Assembly: GCF_017893965.1 (NCBI RefSeq)
Contig: NZ_CP054142.1
Location: 310,001 to 374,000 of the forward strand
DNA from: Treponema parvum
GTDB lineage: Bacteria > Spirochaetota > Spirochaetia > Treponematales > Treponemataceae
Direction: 5' to 3'
Length of the DNA stretch: 64,000 bases
Notes under the pieces: generated by a model
The model's input: the letters and a program-made list of their open reading frames with translations, nothing else
Told to the model about the DNA's origin: nothing
Databases searched by the model: none
Shown here: piece by piece, positions 38,801 through 47,242 of the stretch
Layout of the letters: every line of letters starts with the position of its first letter
Position numbering within the stretch: the first letter of the stretch is position 1
Position numbers and translations under genes: made by a program

Positions 38801-39115
38801 ATGGACAAAAAATATAAAATCCGTAAGGACGATACGGTCCAAGTGCTTGCAGGTAAAGACAAAGGTAAACGCGGCACCGTCGTACGCATCATTCCGAAAA
38901 AAAATGCGGTGATCGTGTCGGGTATAAACATTGTTAAAAAGGCAATGAAAAAGCGCTCTCAACAGGATCAGGGCGGTATCGCCGAAATTGAAGCGCCGCT
39001 GCATATTTCCAATGTTGCAGTCGTTGACAAAAAAGGTAACCCGACGAGGGTCGGATATAAGATTGAAGGCGACAAGAAAATTCGTGTCAGCCGCAAAAGT
39101 GGAGAAGCACTGTAA
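38801..39115 (+). CDS. rplX: 50S ribosomal protein L24
   Basis: 104 residues. KOW motif [20 protein letters not shown], then [13 protein letters not shown] and the C-terminal [21 protein letters not shown] at 38801 follows AAGGA; a TTG two codons upstream is also in frame. The stop overlaps the rplE ATG by one base. Confidence 0.97.
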   Translation: MDKKYKIRKDDTVQVLAGKDKGKRGTVVRIIPKKNAVIVSGINIVKKAMKKRSQQDQGGIAEIEAPLHISNVAVVDKKGNPTRVGYKIEGDKKIRVSRKSGEAL

Positions 39116-39666
39116 TGGATAATTACGTACCCCGGCTTAAGAAAGTCTATAAGGACACTATCGCGCCAGAGCTTTTTAAAGAGCTCGGCTATACTTCAGT
39201 CATGCAGATACCCGCCGTAAAAAAGGTAGTTGTCAGCATGGGTGTAGGCGAAGCTCTCACAAATAAGAAACTCCTTGATGCCGCGCTTGACGACCTTACC
39301 CAAATAACCGGTCAGAAAGCTGTAAAAACAAAGGCGAGGAAAAGTATTGCGAACTTCAAGCTTCGTGAGGGCAATGAGGTAGGCGTAATGGTAACGCTCC
39401 GCGGGAACATCATGTATGAGTTCCTCGACAGACTTATCAATGTCGCTCTGCCGCGTGTCAAGGATTTCCGCGGAATCAAAGCTACCGGCTTTGACGGTCA
39501 CGGAAATTTTTCTCTTGGTATTACAGAGCAAATAATCTTTCCGGAGATCGATTTCGATAAGATCGCTAAAATTTCCGGATTAAACGTTGCTATTGTAACT
39601 AGTGCCAGAACGGATAGTGAAGCCCGTGCTCTGCTTGCCAAGTTCAACATGCCCTTCCGTAAATAA
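39115..39666 (+). CDS. rplE: 50S ribosomal protein L5
   Basis: 183 residues. [20 protein letters not shown] near the start, [33 protein letters not shown] and [19 protein letters not shown] are classic L5. It binds 5S rRNA. Starts in overlap with rplX. Confidence 0.98.
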   Translation: MDNYVPRLKKVYKDTIAPELFKELGYTSVMQIPAVKKVVVSMGVGEALTNKKLLDAALDDLTQITGQKAVKTKARKSIANFKLREGNEVGVMVTLRGNIMYEFLDRLINVALPRVKDFRGIKATGFDGHGNFSLGITEQIIFPEIDFDKIAKISGLNVAIVTSARTDSEARALLAKFNMPFRK

Positions 39667-39677
39667 GTGAGGAGTTC

Positions 39678-39863
39678 ATGGCTAAAAAATCAATGATGAT
39701 AAAGGCATCCCGTACGCCTAAGTACAGCACACGCAGATATAACCGGTGTCCGCTTTGCGGCAGGGCAAGGGGTTATCTGCGGAAATTCAAAATGTGCAGA
39801 ATTTGTTTTCGTAAATATGCAAGCCAAGGCTTATTGCCGGGCGTCATTAAATCCAGCTGGTAG
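39678..39863 (+). CDS. rpsZ: 30S ribosomal protein S14, zinc-binding (type Z)
   Basis: 61 residues, the short S14 with four cysteines: [20 protein letters not shown] followed by [19 protein letters not shown]. Both CxxC pairs are intact, so it binds zinc. GTGAGGAG precedes the ATG. Sometimes named rpsN type Z. Confidence 0.97.
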   Translation: MAKKSMMIKASRTPKYSTRRYNRCPLCGRARGYLRKFKMCRICFRKYASQGLLPGVIKSSW

Positions 39864-39880
39864 CGTGGTAGGAGAGTAAA

Positions 39881-40279
39881 ATGAGTGCATCAGATCCCGT
39901 AGCAGATATGCTTACAAAGATCCGGAATGCGGCACAGGCCCGCCACGAAAAGGTAGATATTCCTGCTTCCAAATTAAAGTTGGAAATCGTGAAAATCCTG
40001 AAAACCGAAGGGTTTATCAAAAACTTTAAAAAGGTTCAGGAAGAAGGCCACAGCGTGATCCGCATATTCTTAAAATATGACGATCAAAACGGTTCGGTAA
40101 TTCACGGGCTTGAAAAAATTTCAACGCCCGGACGCCGCGTTTATTCGGGTTATAAAGATATGCCGCGTGTTTTTAACGGCTACGGCATAGTTATCGTTTC
40201 GACATCTTCCGGCGTTACCACCGTTCGTAAGGCGAGAGAGAAGATGGTGGGCGGCGAGCTCGTCTGTAAGGTTTGGTAA
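39881..40279 (+). CDS. rpsH: 30S ribosomal protein S8
   Basis: 132 residues. [20 protein letters not shown] at the start; C-terminal signature [19 protein letters not shown] followed by [10 protein letters not shown]8 represses the spc operon in E. coli. AGGAG precedes the ATG. Confidence 0.98.
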   Translation: MSASDPVADMLTKIRNAAQARHEKVDIPASKLKLEIVKILKTEGFIKNFKKVQEEGHSVIRIFLKYDDQNGSVIHGLEKISTPGRRVYSGYKDMPRVFNGYGIVIVSTSSGVTTVRKAREKMVGGELVCKVW

Positions 40280-40291
40280 TAGGAGTACGAC

Positions 40292-40831
40292 ATGTCAAAA
40301 CTTGGTAAACTTCCTGTATCTATTCCCGAAGGCGTAAGCGTAAACGTTGCTCCTTCTTTGGTTACCGTAAAGGGGCCGAAGGGTGAATTGAAACAGGATT
40401 ATACGAATAACGTTTCTATTGAAGTTAAGGGACAAGAGGTGTTGGTGACGCCTCTGGAAGAAACGAAGGCTGCAAATGCCGCACACGGACTGTACCGTAA
40501 TCTGATCCATAATATGGTCATAGGCGTTTCGAAGGGTTTTTCAAAAACCCTTATCATAACAGGCGTCGGTTATCGCGCTGAAGTACAGGGAAAAACGCTC
40601 GTTATGAACTTGGGCTATTCCAACGACTTTGTCGCTATGATTCCGGACGGTCTTACTGTGACGGCCGACGCACAGGGGCAAGTTACTATTTCCGGCATAA
40701 GCAAACAGCAGGTCGGAGAATTCAGCGCTCAGATTCGTAAATTGCGGAAACCCGAACCTTATAAGGGAAAGGGAGTTCGTTATTCTACTGAAGTCATCAG
40801 ACGCAAAGTCGGTAAGACCGGTGTTAAATAA
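40292..40831 (+). CDS. rplF: 50S ribosomal protein L6
   Basis: 179 residues, two similar domains. [20 protein letters not shown] at the start and the C-terminal signature [21 protein letters not shown]6 lies near the sarcin-ricin loop. TAGGAG precedes the ATG. Confidence 0.98.
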   Translation: MSKLGKLPVSIPEGVSVNVAPSLVTVKGPKGELKQDYTNNVSIEVKGQEVLVTPLEETKAANAAHGLYRNLIHNMVIGVSKGFSKTLIITGVGYRAEVQGKTLVMNLGYSNDFVAMIPDGLTVTADAQGQVTISGISKQQVGEFSAQIRKLRKPEPYKGKGVRYSTEVIRRKVGKTGVK

Positions 40832-40842
40832 GGTGAAGCGAT

Positions 40843-41205
40843 ATGTTAAAAAAACTTGACGATAAAAGAAGAAAACGTCTGCATAGAAAGATCCATATCC
40901 GTAAATCCGTTTACGGAACGGCTCTTCGTCCGCGCATGACTGTGACCCGCAGCAATTGCAATCTTTATGTTCAGGTAATTGATGATGATGAGGGAAAGAC
41001 CCTTGCTTCAATTTCTACACTTGAAAAGGATTTTGCCGCTTTTAAGCCCAACACGGACGGAGCTGCAAAACTTGGAGAAGCTTTTGGGGCACGCCTTAAA
41101 GATAAAAAAATTACTACGGTAGTTTTTGACCGGAACGGTTATCTTTATCACGGTGTTATTAAAGCCCTTGCTGACGGAACCCGTAAAGCCGGGATCGTAT
41201 TCTAG
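40843..41205 (+). CDS. rplR: 50S ribosomal protein L18
   Basis: 120 residues. [40 protein letters not shown] and the C-terminal [19 protein letters not shown] fit L18, a 5S rRNA binder. Ribosome binding site AAGGTG. Confidence 0.97.
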   Translation: MLKKLDDKRRKRLHRKIHIRKSVYGTALRPRMTVTRSNCNLYVQVIDDDEGKTLASISTLEKDFAAFKPNTDGAAKLGEAFGARLKDKKITTVVFDRNGYLYHGVIKALADGTRKAGIVF

Positions 41206-41213
41206 GAGAGGCT

Positions 41214-41729
41214 ATGGAACATCGGAAAAATGTTGATAAGGAACCCAGAGAAAAAGAGTTCATTGAAAAGCTCGTTACTCTTAACCGCACCGCGAAGACA
41301 GTAAAAGGCGGACGCCGTATGTCGTTTGCGGCGCTGACCGTTGTCGGCGACAGAAAGGGGCGGGTCGGTTACGGTTTAGGCAAGGCCAACGACGTAAGCG
41401 AAGCCATTAAAAAGAGTATAGATAAGGCGAAAAGAAACCTCGTAACTTTGCCAATAAAAAACGGGACTATTCCTCATGAAATTATCGGCAAATACAAGAG
41501 TTCTTCCGTGCTGCTTAAGCCGGCGTGTTCCGGTACCGGTATTATTGCCGGCGGTACGGTGCGTGCGGTTTTGGACGCCGCGGGCGCTACCGACGTGCTT
41601 TCCAAGTCGATCGGTTCGAGCGCTTCGGTAAATGTCGTGCGTGCGACTTTCAATGCAATAGCAAAAATGCTTGATGCGCGTACTGTGGCGGCGAACAGAG
41701 GCAAGACTCTGGCCGAGTTGTGGGGGTAA
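41214..41729 (+). CDS. rpsE: 30S ribosomal protein S5
   Basis: 171 residues. FIEKLVTLNRTAKTVKGGRR and MSFAALTVVGDRKGRVGYGL make up the double-stranded-RNA-binding-like domain; GTGIIAGGTVRAVLDAAGA follows. The spectinomycin-site loop (VKGGRRMSF) looks wild type. AGGAG precedes the ATG. Confidence 0.98.
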   Translation: MEHRKNVDKEPREKEFIEKLVTLNRTAKTVKGGRRMSFAALTVVGDRKGRVGYGLGKANDVSEAIKKSIDKAKRNLVTLPIKNGTIPHEIIGKYKSSSVLLKPACSGTGIIAGGTVRAVLDAAGATDVLSKSIGSSASVNVVRATFNAIAKMLDARTVAANRGKTLAELWG

Positions 41730-41732
41730 TTT

Positions 41733-41918
41733 ATGGCAAAGAAGATCAAAGTTACTCTTATCAGAAGTACGATCGGGCAAAAAAAAGATAAGGTCGCTAC
41801 GGTGAGGAGTCTCGGCTTAAGAAGAATCAGTTCAAGCGCGATACATGAAGACAATGCCTCTATACGTGGAATGATAGCAAGCGTTTCTCATATAGTAAAA
41901 GTTGAAGAGGTGAAATAA
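41733..41918 (+). CDS. rpmD: 50S ribosomal protein L30
   Basis: 61 residues. IKVTLIRSTIGQKKDKVATV and RSLGLRRISSSAIHEDNASI match L30. The stop shares one base with the rplO ATG. Confidence 0.95.
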   Translation: MAKKIKVTLIRSTIGQKKDKVATVRSLGLRRISSSAIHEDNASIRGMIASVSHIVKVEEVK

Positions 41919-42400
41919 TGGCGGATTACAATCCTGTTTTGAACGCTCCCGAGGGCGCAAATAAAAAAGATAGAAGAGTCGGCCGAGGTTCATCTTCTGG
42001 CCGCGGTACTACGGCAGGGCGCGGCAATAAGGGACAGCAGTCGCGTTCCGGCGGGAAAACCTATATCGGATTTGAAGGCGGCCAAATGCCCTTGTACCGC
42101 CGTATCGCTAACAGAGGTTTTTCGAACGCCCTTTTTAAAAAGGAATACGCGGTCTTTAATTTATCGGAAATCGAAGCGAAATACGGCGAAGGCGAAACTG
42201 TGAGCAGGGAAACCCTGATCGACAAGGGATTGATCGGAAAATCCGCTTATTCGGTAAAGATCCTCGGCGACGGAGAGCTTACGAAAAAACTTTCGGTTAA
42301 CGTGGATAAGGTTTCCGCTTCCGCAAAAGCGAAAATTGAAAAAGCCGGCGGAACAGTTACGGTAAAGGATTCAGAGAAAAAATCTGAAGAAAAAAAATAA
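41918..42400 (+). CDS. rplO: 50S ribosomal protein L15
   Basis: 160 residues. Gly/Arg-rich N-terminus [20 protein letters not shown] and [20 protein letters not shown] identify L15. The C-terminus has a short Lys/Glu/Ser-rich extension (about 12 residues). Overlaps rpmD by one base; secY follows after 15 bp. Confidence 0.96.
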   Translation: MADYNPVLNAPEGANKKDRRVGRGSSSGRGTTAGRGNKGQQSRSGGKTYIGFEGGQMPLYRRIANRGFSNALFKKEYAVFNLSEIEAKYGEGETVSRETLIDKGLIGKSAYSVKILGDGELTKKLSVNVDKVSASAKAKIEKAGGTVTVKDSEKKSEEKK

Positions 42401-42415
42401 GCAACGGAGTAACAG

Positions 42416-43744
42416 ATGGCAAGCAGTCCTATTGTAAATATTTTTAAACTTAAAGAATTGCGAAACCGCTTATTCTTTACTTTTATTATCCTTGCTGTTT
42501 TCCGCATGGGCAGCGTTCTTACCGTTCCCGGAATCGACGCAGCCGTTCTGCTTCAGTATTTCGATAATTTGGCAACACAGAATAGAAACGCCTTTGCCAG
42601 CTATATGGACTTTTTTGTAGGCGGCGCGTTTTCGCGTTTTTCAATATTCATGCTCGGCGTTATGCCTTACATCTCGACGCAGATTATTTTGCAGCTTGCG
42701 CTTATTATCTTTCCGTCGTTGAAACGCATGGCGCAGGAAGACGGCGGGCAGCGCCGCGTAGCGTGGTGGACGCGCGTAGGAACTATCGTTGTGTGTCTCA
42801 TACAGTCGTTCGCCGTAACGGTGTACGCCGACAGCATTCCCGACGCTTGGAGCGGCAGCATACAGATGAAAATGCTCGCCATGCTCACGGTTTCTACGGG
42901 AACTATGGTGACAATATGGCTGGGAGATCAGATAACGGCGCGCGGCATCGGCAACGGAATTTCGATGTTGCTTTTTGCGGGCATAGTTGCCAGATTGCCT
43001 TCGGCGGTTCTGGACCTAGCACAGATGGTCGGCAACAATGAAATAAATGTCGTCTTTGTCGTGGTCGTCTTTGTTATGTTTATCGGAATTATCGGGCTTG
43101 TTATTTTTGAAGAACGGGGAGAGAGAAAAATTCCGGTGCACTATGCAAAACGCGTAGTCGGCAGAAAGATGTACGGCGGTCAAAATACGTATATTCCGTT
43201 TAAGATTAATCCGTCGAACGTTATTCCCGTAATTTTTGCATCGTCGTTTTTAACATTCCCGTTGCAGATCATATCAAGTATAGGAAGCAACCAGAATTCG
43301 GCGCGATGGATAGGAAAGCTTTCCGCTTTTTTAAATCCGGCCGGCTGGTGGTATAATATTCTTATGGTAATCCTTATAGTTTTCTTTGCATACTTCTACA
43401 CTCAGGTATCCCTGAACCCCACTGAAATAGCTAAGAACATTAGGGAAAACGGCGGTTCCATTCCCGGAATACGCACCGACAAGACTGAAGAATATTTACA
43501 ACGGGTGTTGAACCGTTTAGTTCTTCCGGGCTCTTTATTCCTTGCGGCTATAGCCGTATTGCCGACGGTAATCCAAAATTTATTCGGATTTCCTCAGTCA
43601 ATTTCAATGTTGATGGGAGGAACGTCTTTGATAATTATGGTTGGCGTCGACTTGGATACTATGAGTCAGGTGGAAGCTCTTCTCAAGATGCATCATCATG
43701 ACGGATTGACAAAGAAGGGCAGGATTCGGTCACGAAATCTTTAG
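42416..43744 (+). CDS. secY: Preprotein translocase subunit SecY
   Basis: 442 residues with ten predicted transmembrane segments. Conserved stretches include GVMPYISTQIILQL and the cytoplasmic loop FEERGERKIPVHYAKRVVGR, and the C-terminal SMLMGGTSLIIMVGVDLDTM. SecY is the protein-conducting channel in the inner membrane. adk, map and infA, which often follow, are absent; rpmJ comes next after 100 bp. Confidence 0.98.
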   Translation: MASSPIVNIFKLKELRNRLFFTFIILAVFRMGSVLTVPGIDAAVLLQYFDNLATQNRNAFASYMDFFVGGAFSRFSIFMLGVMPYISTQIILQLALIIFPSLKRMAQEDGGQRRVAWWTRVGTIVVCLIQSFAVTVYADSIPDAWSGSIQMKMLAMLTVSTGTMVTIWLGDQITARGIGNGISMLLFAGIVARLPSAVLDLAQMVGNNEINVVFVVVVFVMFIGIIGLVIFEERGERKIPVHYAKRVVGRKMYGGQNTYIPFKINPSNVIPVIFASSFLTFPLQIISSIGSNQNSARWIGKLSAFLNPAGWWYNILMVILIVFFAYFYTQVSLNPTEIAKNIRENGGSIPGIRTDKTEEYLQRVLNRLVLPGSLFLAAIAVLPTVIQNLFGFPQSISMLMGGTSLIIMVGVDLDTMSQVEALLKMHHHDGLTKKGRIRSRNL

Positions 43745-43789
43745 GTTTTGTGAGCTTTTTGTAGAATAAAACGGGAGAAGATCTTACCG

Positions 43790-43823
43790 GTGCAACTCAT
43801 TGCGAGCTGCCTGAGCCGGACGA
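43790..43823 (+). promoter_or_regulatory. Small stem-loop between secY and rpmJ
   Basis: CCGG…CCGG flank GCAACTC-ATTGC-GAGCTGC, which pairs with one A-C mismatch. It lies about 22 nt before the rpmJ start, which has only a weak AAGGGG site. It may affect rpmJ translation; low certainty. Confidence 0.3.
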
Positions 43824-43844
43824 GGTCTATCCCAAGGGGACTTT

Positions 43845-43958
43845 ATGAAAGTACGAACCAGTGTAAAGCCTATTTGTGACAAATGTAAGGTTATCAAACG
43901 CAACGGGATTATCCGTATAATTTGTACAAACCCGAAACACAAACAGAGACAGGGCTGA
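43845..43958 (+). CDS. rpmJ: 50S ribosomal protein L36
   Basis: 37 residues. Translation [19 protein letters not shown], then [18 protein letters not shown]. The four zinc ligands (CxxC, C, H) are all present, so this is the zinc-binding form. AAGGGG lies 6 nt before the ATG. rpsM follows after 12 bp. Confidence 0.97.
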   Translation: MKVRTSVKPICDKCKVIKRNGIIRIICTNPKHKQRQG

Positions 43959-43970
43959 GAGGAGTAACAG

Positions 43971-44342
43971 ATGGCTCGAATTGCGGGAGTTGACCTCCCA
44001 AATAAACATGTCAGGGTCGCTTTGACTTACATTTACGGAATCGGCAGGTCGTCGGCAAACGCTATTTGCCAGAAGGCTAAGGTTGATCCCACGGCGATGA
44101 TAAATGACCTTTCAAACGAGGATCTCGGTAAGATCCGTGAAATTCTTGATAAAGAGTATAAGATTGAAGGTCAGCTTCGCACGGAAATAGGTCTTAACAT
44201 CAAACGGCTTATGGATATAGGCTGTTATCGCGGACTTCGCCATCGAAGAGGTCTTCCCGTTCGCGGACAGCGAACACGTACGAACGCCCGCACTCGCAAG
44301 GGAAAGAAGAAGACTGTTGCAAACAAGAAAAAGGCAGTCTAA
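43971..44342 (+). CDS. rpsM: 30S ribosomal protein S13
   Basis: 123 residues. [20 protein letters not shown] at the start, [20 protein letters not shown] and [15 protein letters not shown] at the end. S13 bridges to 50S and touches P-site tRNA. AGGAG precedes the ATG. Confidence 0.98.
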   Translation: MARIAGVDLPNKHVRVALTYIYGIGRSSANAICQKAKVDPTAMINDLSNEDLGKIREILDKEYKIEGQLRTEIGLNIKRLMDIGCYRGLRHRRGLPVRGQRTRTNARTRKGKKKTVANKKKAV

Positions 44343-44358
44343 GGTGGAGGGTAATTAA

Positions 44359-44739
44359 TTGGCTACTGTAAAGAAAAGAAAAGAAAAAAAGAGCGTTTTT
44401 GAAGGTAATGTATACATTCAGGCTTCCTTCAACAATACTATCGTTACTATTACGGACTTACGGGGAAACACACTCGCTTGGTCGTCTTCCGGCGGGCTCG
44501 GTTTTCGCGGAGCAAAAAAATCCACTCCGTTTGCAGCCCAGTCTGTTGCTGAAACGGCCGTGCAAAAGGCGGCAAGTTACGGATTGCGTGAAGTTCACGT
44601 GTTCGTAAAAGGGCCCGGCATGGGACGTGAAAACGCGATCAGGTCTTTGGGGTCTTTGGGGCTAAAGGTAAAGTCGATTTCCGATGTAACCCCGATTCCG
44701 CATAACGGATGCAGACCGCGCAAGACCCGCCATATGTAA
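44359..44739 (+). CDS. rpsK: 30S ribosomal protein S11
   Basis: 126 residues. [40 protein letters not shown] and the C-terminal [17 protein letters not shown] are diagnostic. The start is TTG at 44359 with GGAGG 9 nt upstream. rpsD, which normally follows in the alpha operon, is absent; rpoA is next after 89 bp. Confidence 0.97.
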   Translation: MATVKKRKEKKSVFEGNVYIQASFNNTIVTITDLRGNTLAWSSSGGLGFRGAKKSTPFAAQSVAETAVQKAASYGLREVHVFVKGPGMGRENAIRSLGSLGLKVKSISDVTPIPHNGCRPRKTRHM

Positions 44740-44828
44740 CGCATAAAAGCTGCATATGTGAGTTGTTGAGGAAATCAGGAGCTTAAAAACTCTTGGTTGA
44801 AGTAATTTTATAAATTAAAGGAGTCCAG

Positions 44829-45884
44829 ATGGCTCGCAAAAATCTGCTTAAAGGTTTTAAAAAGCCCAAAGGCATTACATTTGAACATCTTGAAACCAAT
44901 CCCAATTACGGTAAGTTTATAGCCTATCCTTTTGAAACCGGGTTTGGAACTACGGTGGGCAACACGTTAAGACGCGTATTGCTTTCTTCCATTCAGGGAT
45001 ATGCGATCACTTCCGTGAGGATAACTTCATACGATGCCGACGGTGTTCCTCACGTTATTTCGAGCGAATTTGAAGCTATTCCCAATGTTGAAGAAGACGC
45101 TCTTGAGATATTGAACAGCTTAAAACAGATCCATTTAAAGCTTCCCGAGGACATCGAACAGGATACACTGCTGTACGAGTTTACAGGCCCGGGAACGGTA
45201 AAAAGCGATGATTTTGCAAAAGAAGGCAGCTTGGAAATTATGTCCAAAGGTCAGCCGATTTTCAAAATGATGGAAGGCGCGCGCCTTGATTTTGAAATCC
45301 AAGTTGATCTGGGGCGAGGATATGTTCCTGCGGAAGTAAACGAACACTATATCGAAGTCGTCGGCACCATTCCTATGGATGCGATATTTACCCCCGTGCC
45401 TAAGGTAAAATATTCGATCGAACCTTGCCGTGTGGGTCAACGCAATGATTATGACAAACTTGTTTTGGAGATTTGGACTGACGGGACTATAAAGCCGGAA
45501 GACGCTCTTGCCGAAGCTGCAAAGATCGCGAAAGATCATTTTTCGATATTTGTGAACTTTAACGACAGCGAATATTCCGGCGGAGACGATCTTGAAGAAG
45601 GGGACGAGCATATTCGCACATTGCTCAATACGCCTGTCGAAGAGCTTGAACTTTCAGTGAGATCTTCCAATTGTCTTAAAAACGCCAATATTCGCACGAT
45701 CGGAGAATTAACGAAAAAGACGGAAGATGACATTGCGAAGACCCGCAACTTCGGTAAAAAAAGTCTTACCGAGATCAAAGAAAAACTCCATGAATGGAAT
45801 CTTACGCTCGGTATGACCGATTACAGTCATCTTAAAAATGCCGTCAATTTAACTAAGCAGAAGGAAGAATCAGATGAATCATAA
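44829..45884 (+). CDS. rpoA: DNA-directed RNA polymerase subunit alpha
   Basis: 351 residues. N-terminal dimerisation domain with [20 protein letters not shown] and, after an acidic linker near 245-260, the C-terminal domain with [20 protein letters not shown] and [13 protein letters not shown], which contacts UP elements and activators. A strong AAAGGAG precedes the ATG. It overlaps rplQ by 11 bp. Confidence 0.98.
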   Translation: MARKNLLKGFKKPKGITFEHLETNPNYGKFIAYPFETGFGTTVGNTLRRVLLSSIQGYAITSVRITSYDADGVPHVISSEFEAIPNVEEDALEILNSLKQIHLKLPEDIEQDTLLYEFTGPGTVKSDDFAKEGSLEIMSKGQPIFKMMEGARLDFEIQVDLGRGYVPAEVNEHYIEVVGTIPMDAIFTPVPKVKYSIEPCRVGQRNDYDKLVLEIWTDGTIKPEDALAEAAKIAKDHFSIFVNFNDSEYSGGDDLEEGDEHIRTLLNTPVEELELSVRSSNCLKNANIRTIGELTKKTEDDIAKTRNFGKKSLTEIKEKLHEWNLTLGMTDYSHLKNAVNLTKQKEESDES

Positions 45885-46470
45885 AAACGGTTTTAATCCG
45901 CTTTCACGCACGACAGCCCATCGCCGTGCCATGTCACGGAATATGGTAACGTCTCTCTTTAGATTTGAACGTATTACCACAACAAAGTCGAAAGCTTTGG
46001 AAGTGCGAAAGGCTGCAGAAAGAATTATCACACGCGGAAAAGAAGACACGGTTCATAACCGCCGTCAGGTTGCGAAATTCGTACAGGACGAAAAGATCCT
46101 GAACAAATTGTTCACCGATATAGGTCCGCGCATGAAGGATCGCAACGGCGGATATACGCGCATTTTAAAAATAGGTTTCCGCCAAGGCGACGCCGCGGAT
46201 ATGGTCATTCTTGAATTGGTAGACTACAAGCTTGATACTGAAGCCGAAGCGAAAAAAGCGGAAAAAAAGGCTGCCAAGGCTGAAAAAGCCGCCGCACCCG
46301 CTGAAAAGGCGGGCGACAAGACTGAAGCAGCTCCGAAAGCAAAGGCCAAAAAAGAACCGGCTGCAAAAAAAACCGGCGGCGGATCTGCAGCAGCGGAAAA
46401 GAAGCCGGCTCCGAAAGCTAAGGCTCCTAAAGCGGAAAAGAAACCTTCCGACGGGAAAGGGGAAAAGTAA
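45874..46470 (+). CDS. rplQ: 50S ribosomal protein L17 with Lys/Ala/Pro-rich C-terminal extension
   Basis: 198 residues against about 127 in E. coli. The L17 core runs to about residue 125: [26 protein letters not shown]-like [16 protein letters not shown], and [20 protein letters not shown]. The remaining 70 residues are nearly all Lys, Ala, Pro and Glu, histone H1-like and probably disordered; L10, S3, S19 and the next protein also have such tails in milder form. ATG overlaps the rpoA end, with AAGGAAG upstream. Confidence 0.96.
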   Translation: MNHKNGFNPLSRTTAHRRAMSRNMVTSLFRFERITTTKSKALEVRKAAERIITRGKEDTVHNRRQVAKFVQDEKILNKLFTDIGPRMKDRNGGYTRILKIGFRQGDAADMVILELVDYKLDTEAEAKKAEKKAAKAEKAAAPAEKAGDKTEAAPKAKAKKEPAAKKTGGGSAAAEKKPAPKAKAPKAEKKPSDGKGEK

Positions 46471-46553
46471 AAGATCTGTGGAAGCGTCGATTGATTCGTA
46501 TGCGGGCTGATCGGTGTATTTTGTAAAATGGAATTGCCTTAAACGGTGTTCCG

Positions 46554-46654
46554 TAACTTTGTAAATGCGATGTTGTAACTCGTGACAATACGGCGGGTTG
46601 CAACCCGCCGGAATCTCGAAAAAAAATCCTAAAGGCGGGTTTTTGAGATTCCCT
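46554..46654 (+). repeat. Intergenic repeat element, copy B (full length)
   Basis: About 101 bp. Shares TAACTTT…AATGCGATGTTGTAACTCG and a terminal AATCTCGAAAAAA…TTTTTGAGATT stem with copy A. The inner arms differ in a linked way: GGCGGGTT/AACCCGCC here against GCGAGT/ACTCG in copy A, and the third arm changes too (GGCGGGTTT against GGCGAGTTT). Lies 63 bp before the zinc-ribbon gene. Confidence 0.75.
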
Positions 46655-46717
46655 ATTATAAATAAAAAGCGGATGTGTAAATTTACGTTTATGTTCGACT
46701 TTTTATGGGAGTAGAAA

Positions 46718-46969
46718 ATGTCTAAAAATCATCGCGGAAGCGGTTTGCGCGGACAGCCGGCTCACGGAAGAGGGAAATGTCCTGTCTGTCAAAAAGAAAA
46801 TATAAAAGTTATTTATGAGCAGGAAATTGACGGAAAACAGGTAAAGATCTGCAAATTTTGCAATGCGGCGTTAAAAAACAAAGCGCGTGTAGCCGCTCGC
46901 GCGGCAAAACCTGCGGCCGCAGCCGTCGCTGCGGAAGCTGAAGCCGCTCCTGCAGAAGCGCAAGCATAA
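46718..46969 (+). CDS. Small zinc-ribbon protein at the end of the ribosomal cluster
   Basis: 83 residues, basic. Two CxxC knuckles (KCPVCQKENIKVIYEQEIDG and KICKFCNAALKNKAR) form a probable zinc ribbon; the N-terminus is Gly/Arg/His-rich (HRGSGLRGQPAHGRG) and the last 27 residues are Ala/Glu-rich, like the tails of L10 and L17. I do not recognise a named family; the size, charge and tail suggest a ribosome- or RNA-associated protein. GGGAG precedes the ATG. It is separated from rplQ by the repeat element and followed by a strong terminator, so it may be the last gene of the cluster or have its own promoter. Confidence 0.8.
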   Translation: MSKNHRGSGLRGQPAHGRGKCPVCQKENIKVIYEQEIDGKQVKICKFCNAALKNKARVAARAAKPAAAAVAAEAEAAPAEAQA

Positions 46970-46997
46970 ATTGACCGCATAAAAAAATTATCCGCAC

Positions 46998-47029
46998 AAA
47001 GCCGCTCTCTAAAAGAACGGCTTTTTTTG
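46998..47029 (+). terminator. Rho-independent terminator ending the ribosomal supercluster
   Basis: AAAGCCG (46998-47004) pairs with CGGCTTT (47019-47025), with partial extra pairing in the loop, followed by a T run. It closes the zinc-ribbon transcript. Confidence 0.85.
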
Positions 47030-47108
47030 TTTTGTCCGTCGATGAAAGTTTAGTTTCGACCGCTGAAATAACGCCGCAAAACAGGCGCGAACCGCGCGGT
47101 TTGTAGTC

Positions 47109-47137
47109 TTGAACAACTTCAATTTTTTGAATATATT
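47109..47137 (+). promoter_or_regulatory. Promoter of the liv operon
   Basis: TTGAAC (47109-47114), 17-bp spacer, TATATT (47132-47137), about 105 bp before the binding-protein gene. The predicted 5' leader would begin near 47144 and contain repeat copy E. Confidence 0.65.
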
Positions 47138-47148
47138 TAAGTATAGTT

Positions 47149-47203
47149 AAAACTCGCAAAAATCATGAAAAAATCGTTAAAGACGAGTTTTTCATGATGA
47201 CTT
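47149..47203 (+). repeat. Intergenic repeat element, copy E (3' part only)
   Basis: AAAACTCG, then ATCATGAAAAA…TTTTTCATGAT with the inner ATCGTTAAAGACGAG: the same plan as the 3' half of copy A with different but self-consistent stem bases. AAAACTCG can also pair with CGAGTTTT, excluding the terminal stem. Lies in the predicted leader of the liv operon. Confidence 0.6.
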
Positions 47204-47242
47204 TAAGCGGAGTTAAAGAAAGAATGAAATCGGAGGTTTAAT

